In this document: positions 6,104 to 6,973 of the stretch, piece after piece
Position numbering within the stretch: position 1 is the stretch's first letter
Layout of the letters: the number at the start of each line of letters is the position of its first letter
Assembly (NCBI GenBank): GCA_023265215.1
Contig: JAHFUH010000290.1
Span: 1-6,973, forward strand
Reading direction: 5' to 3'
From: Acidobacteriota bacterium
GTDB lineage: Bacteria > Acidobacteriota > UBA6911
Length of the DNA: 6,973 nucleotides
Made by a program: the position numbers and the translations under genes
Notes under the pieces: model-generated
What the model saw: the letters and a program-made list of their open reading frames with translations, nothing else
What the model was told of the DNA's origin: nothing
The model's database searches: none

Positions 6104-6378
6104 CAAGATTCCTCTTCAAATTTGGATTCAAACAGCTGGAGGATCGCCTTTCCAGCTTCCGATTCATCCTGCCCTTCAATGGAAACCACCAAGCGAGTTC
6201 CTTTTGCTGCCGCAAGCATCAGGATCCCGAGAATGCTCTTGGAATCGATCTGTTGGTTTGCATCTTCGCGCGACAGGTGGATTTCGCTCGAGAAACGAGA
6301 AGCAAGCCGAACCAGCTTTGCTGCAGCGCGAGCATGAAGACCTAGATTATTGGACACCAGAACTGACTGTCGGATCAT
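6103..6378 (-). CDS. ptsH: Phosphocarrier protein HPr
   Basis: Small cytoplasmic carrier (91 residues, normal length) that receives phosphate from enzyme I on His15 and hands it to EIIA proteins. His15 sits in NNLGLHARAAAKLV; most HPr proteins have a proline where Ala18 stands (GLHARPA), though alanine forms occur in lineages with this operon type. The regulatory serine site is kept: Ser48 in DSKSILGILMLAAAKG corresponds to Ser46 of Bacillus HPr, the target of HPr kinase/phosphorylase, so an hprK gene may lie outside the window. ATG 6378 overlaps the EIIA stop as ATGA. No good ribosome binding site precedes it (CTTTCTTGCTCC), so translation probably depends on coupling to the EIIA gene. The sequence ends with an acidic tail, FEEES. 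Confidence 0.96.
   Translation of the reverse strand: MIRQSVLVSNNLGLHARAAAKLVRLASRFSSEIHLSREDANQQIDSKSILGILMLAAAKGTRLVVSIEGQDESEAGKAILQLFESKFEEES
6110..6115 (-). promoter_or_regulatory. Ribosome binding site of ptsI
   Basis: AGAGGA on the minus strand, inside the end of the HPr gene and six bases before ATG 6103. It supports that ATG over the adjacent in-frame TTG and fits translational coupling with the HPr gene. Confidence 0.6.
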
Positions 6379-6773
6379 GGAGCAAGAAAGTCACTAGCCA
6401 TAGAAATACTCGAGCGCCCCTGGTCGCGAACAGTACGGGCAAGCGATTCCAAAGTGTCTCCTTCTTTCTGGCTTGCTATTTTAATAATCATTGGCAGGTT
6501 GACGCCTGTCACTACATCCAGTTTCCCCGGTTCGTGGAAAGAAAGGGCTATATTCGATGGAGTGCCGCCGAACATATCGGTCAGGATCAGCACCCCTTTG
6601 CCGCTTTCCACTTCAGCAATATGCTGCTCGATATCTTTTCGAGCGTCGTTCACATCATCGTGCCAACCGATGGATACGGCGCGTATATGAGAAATCTCAC
6701 CGACAATCATCTCCGCTGCCGCTACAAGCTCCTGGCCAAGATGTCCATGAGTTACCACAAGAGCGCCGATCAT
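6375..6773 (-). CDS. PTS EIIA component, mannose family (regulatory EIIA)
   Basis: Cytoplasmic 132-residue domain that accepts phosphate from HPr on His9 in the motif MIGALVVTHGHLGQEL, equivalent to His10 of E. coli EIIAB-Man. The second family motif TDMFGGTPSN lies at ~65-74. It is a stand-alone EIIA, with no EIIB fused or adjacent and no EIIC/EIID genes nearby, as is usual when this gene sits between rapZ and the HPr gene. A sensor role is therefore more likely than sugar transport (inference). The start is ATG 6773: GGAG lies four bases upstream, and family members begin MIG(I/A). The longer frame starts with a TTG at 6806 and would add 11 residues not seen in the family. The stop overlaps the HPr start. 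It follows rapZ by 54 bases. Confidence 0.93.
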   Translation of the reverse strand: MIGALVVTHGHLGQELVAAAEMIVGEISHIRAVSIGWHDDVNDARKDIEQHIAEVESGKGVLILTDMFGGTPSNIALSFHEPGKLDVVTGVNLPMIIKIASQKEGDTLESLARTVRDQGRSSISMASDFLAP

Positions 6774-6777
6774 CTTT

Positions 6778-6781
6778 CTCC
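6778..6781 (-). promoter_or_regulatory. Ribosome binding site that sets the EIIA start
   Basis: GGAG in ACGGAGAAAG on the minus strand, four bases before ATG 6773. Together with the family N-terminus it decides against the upstream TTG at 6806. Confidence 0.6.
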
Positions 6782-6788
6782 GTTCCCA

Positions 6789-6821
6789 GTTTCCCGTTAT
6801 CTCCAACTCTGAACGGGAAAC
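6789..6821 (-). promoter_or_regulatory. Hairpin between rapZ and the EIIA gene
   Basis: A perfect 10-bp inverted repeat: GTTTCCCGTT at 6789-6798 and AACGGGAAAC at 6812-6821, with a 13-base loop. It begins seven bases after the rapZ stop and ends seven bases before the EIIA ribosome binding site. No U-run follows on the minus strand, so it is not an ordinary intrinsic terminator. An RNA processing site, a translation-modulating hairpin or an operator for a dimeric regulator are all possible. Confidence 0.6.
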
Positions 6822-6827
6822 GCTTTA

Positions 6828-6973
6828 TTATAAGTTCACGTCACGATGACGGATATAAATGGCCCGTTTTTTTCGCTTTAAAAGCGCGGCGAGTTCTTCC
6901 ACGATAAAAACCGAGCGATGCCGCCCTCCCGTGCAACCCACCGCAATTGTAAGATACCGCTTGCCCTCCTTCA
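6828..6973 (-). CDS. rapZ: RapZ family nucleotide-binding protein, C-terminal end only
   Basis: The last 47 residues of a RapZ/YvcJ protein; the rest, including the N-terminal P-loop, lies beyond the right edge. Recognisable are KRYLTIAVGCTGGRHRSVFI, the family's C-terminal GCTGGxHRSV motif, and the final HRD near the end (YIRHRDVNL). In enterobacteria RapZ binds small RNAs and directs RNase E to glmZ; in Bacillus YvcJ is a nucleotide-binding protein linked to cell envelope metabolism. Which role applies here is unknown. The gene ends with two stops in a row (TAA TAA, 6830-6825). It is the first visible gene of the PTS cluster; in related operons the HPr kinase gene commonly lies just upstream. 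Confidence 0.93.
   Translation of the reverse strand, partial: KEGKRYLTIAVGCTGGRHRSVFIVEELAALLKRKKRAIYIRHRDVNL

Noticed and set aside
6006..6812. A 268-codon open frame on the plus strand
   Set aside because: It runs antisense across the start of ptsI and all of the HPr and EIIA genes, which are unmistakable on the other strand.

Overview
The window reads almost entirely on the minus strand, from right to left. It suggests a moderate-GC Gram-negative bacterium. An MsbA-type lipid flippase implies an outer membrane. The order rapZ, mannose-type EIIA, HPr, enzyme I is typical of Acidobacteriota and of the former Deltaproteobacteria, and secreted FecR/DUF6600 proteins are common in the former. 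I favour Acidobacteriota, but the sequence alone does not prove it.

From right to left: (1) 6828-6973 holds the last 47 residues of RapZ. (2) 6375-6773 encodes a mannose-family PTS EIIA. (3) 6103-6378 encodes HPr, overlapping EIIA by ATGA. (4) 4307-6103 encodes PTS enzyme I, overlapping HPr by TGATG. These genes form a tight operon: a phosphorelay from PEP through enzyme I and HPr to EIIA, next to a nucleotide-binding regulator. No EIIB, EIIC or EIID lies in the window, so this is probably a regulatory PTS rather than a sugar importer. (5) 3821-4306 is a gene-free spacer packed with repeats: 7-bp arrays in opposite orientation at its two edges, and between them a 154-bp imperfect palindrome resembling a bacterial interspersed mosaic element, plus decayed extra units. 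The right-hand array runs into the end of ptsI and supplies its last five codons and its stop. (6) 1919-3802 encodes a secreted protein with a FecR domain, a Trp/Tyr-rich DUF6600-like block and a long disordered tail. (7) 1798-1918 is a short spacer dominated by another set of 7-bp repeats that fold back on each other right at the previous stop codon. (8) 1-1797 encodes an MsbA-type ABC exporter, cut by the window edge just before its C-terminus.

Three starts implied by the longest open frames were moved on ribosome-binding-site or family evidence: the FecR/DUF6600 gene to ATG 3802, EIIA to ATG 6773 and enzyme I to ATG 6103. The protein families are known. The less ordinary material is the repeat architecture of the spacers, the uncharacterised FecR/DUF6600 protein, and a hairpin between rapZ and the EIIA gene.
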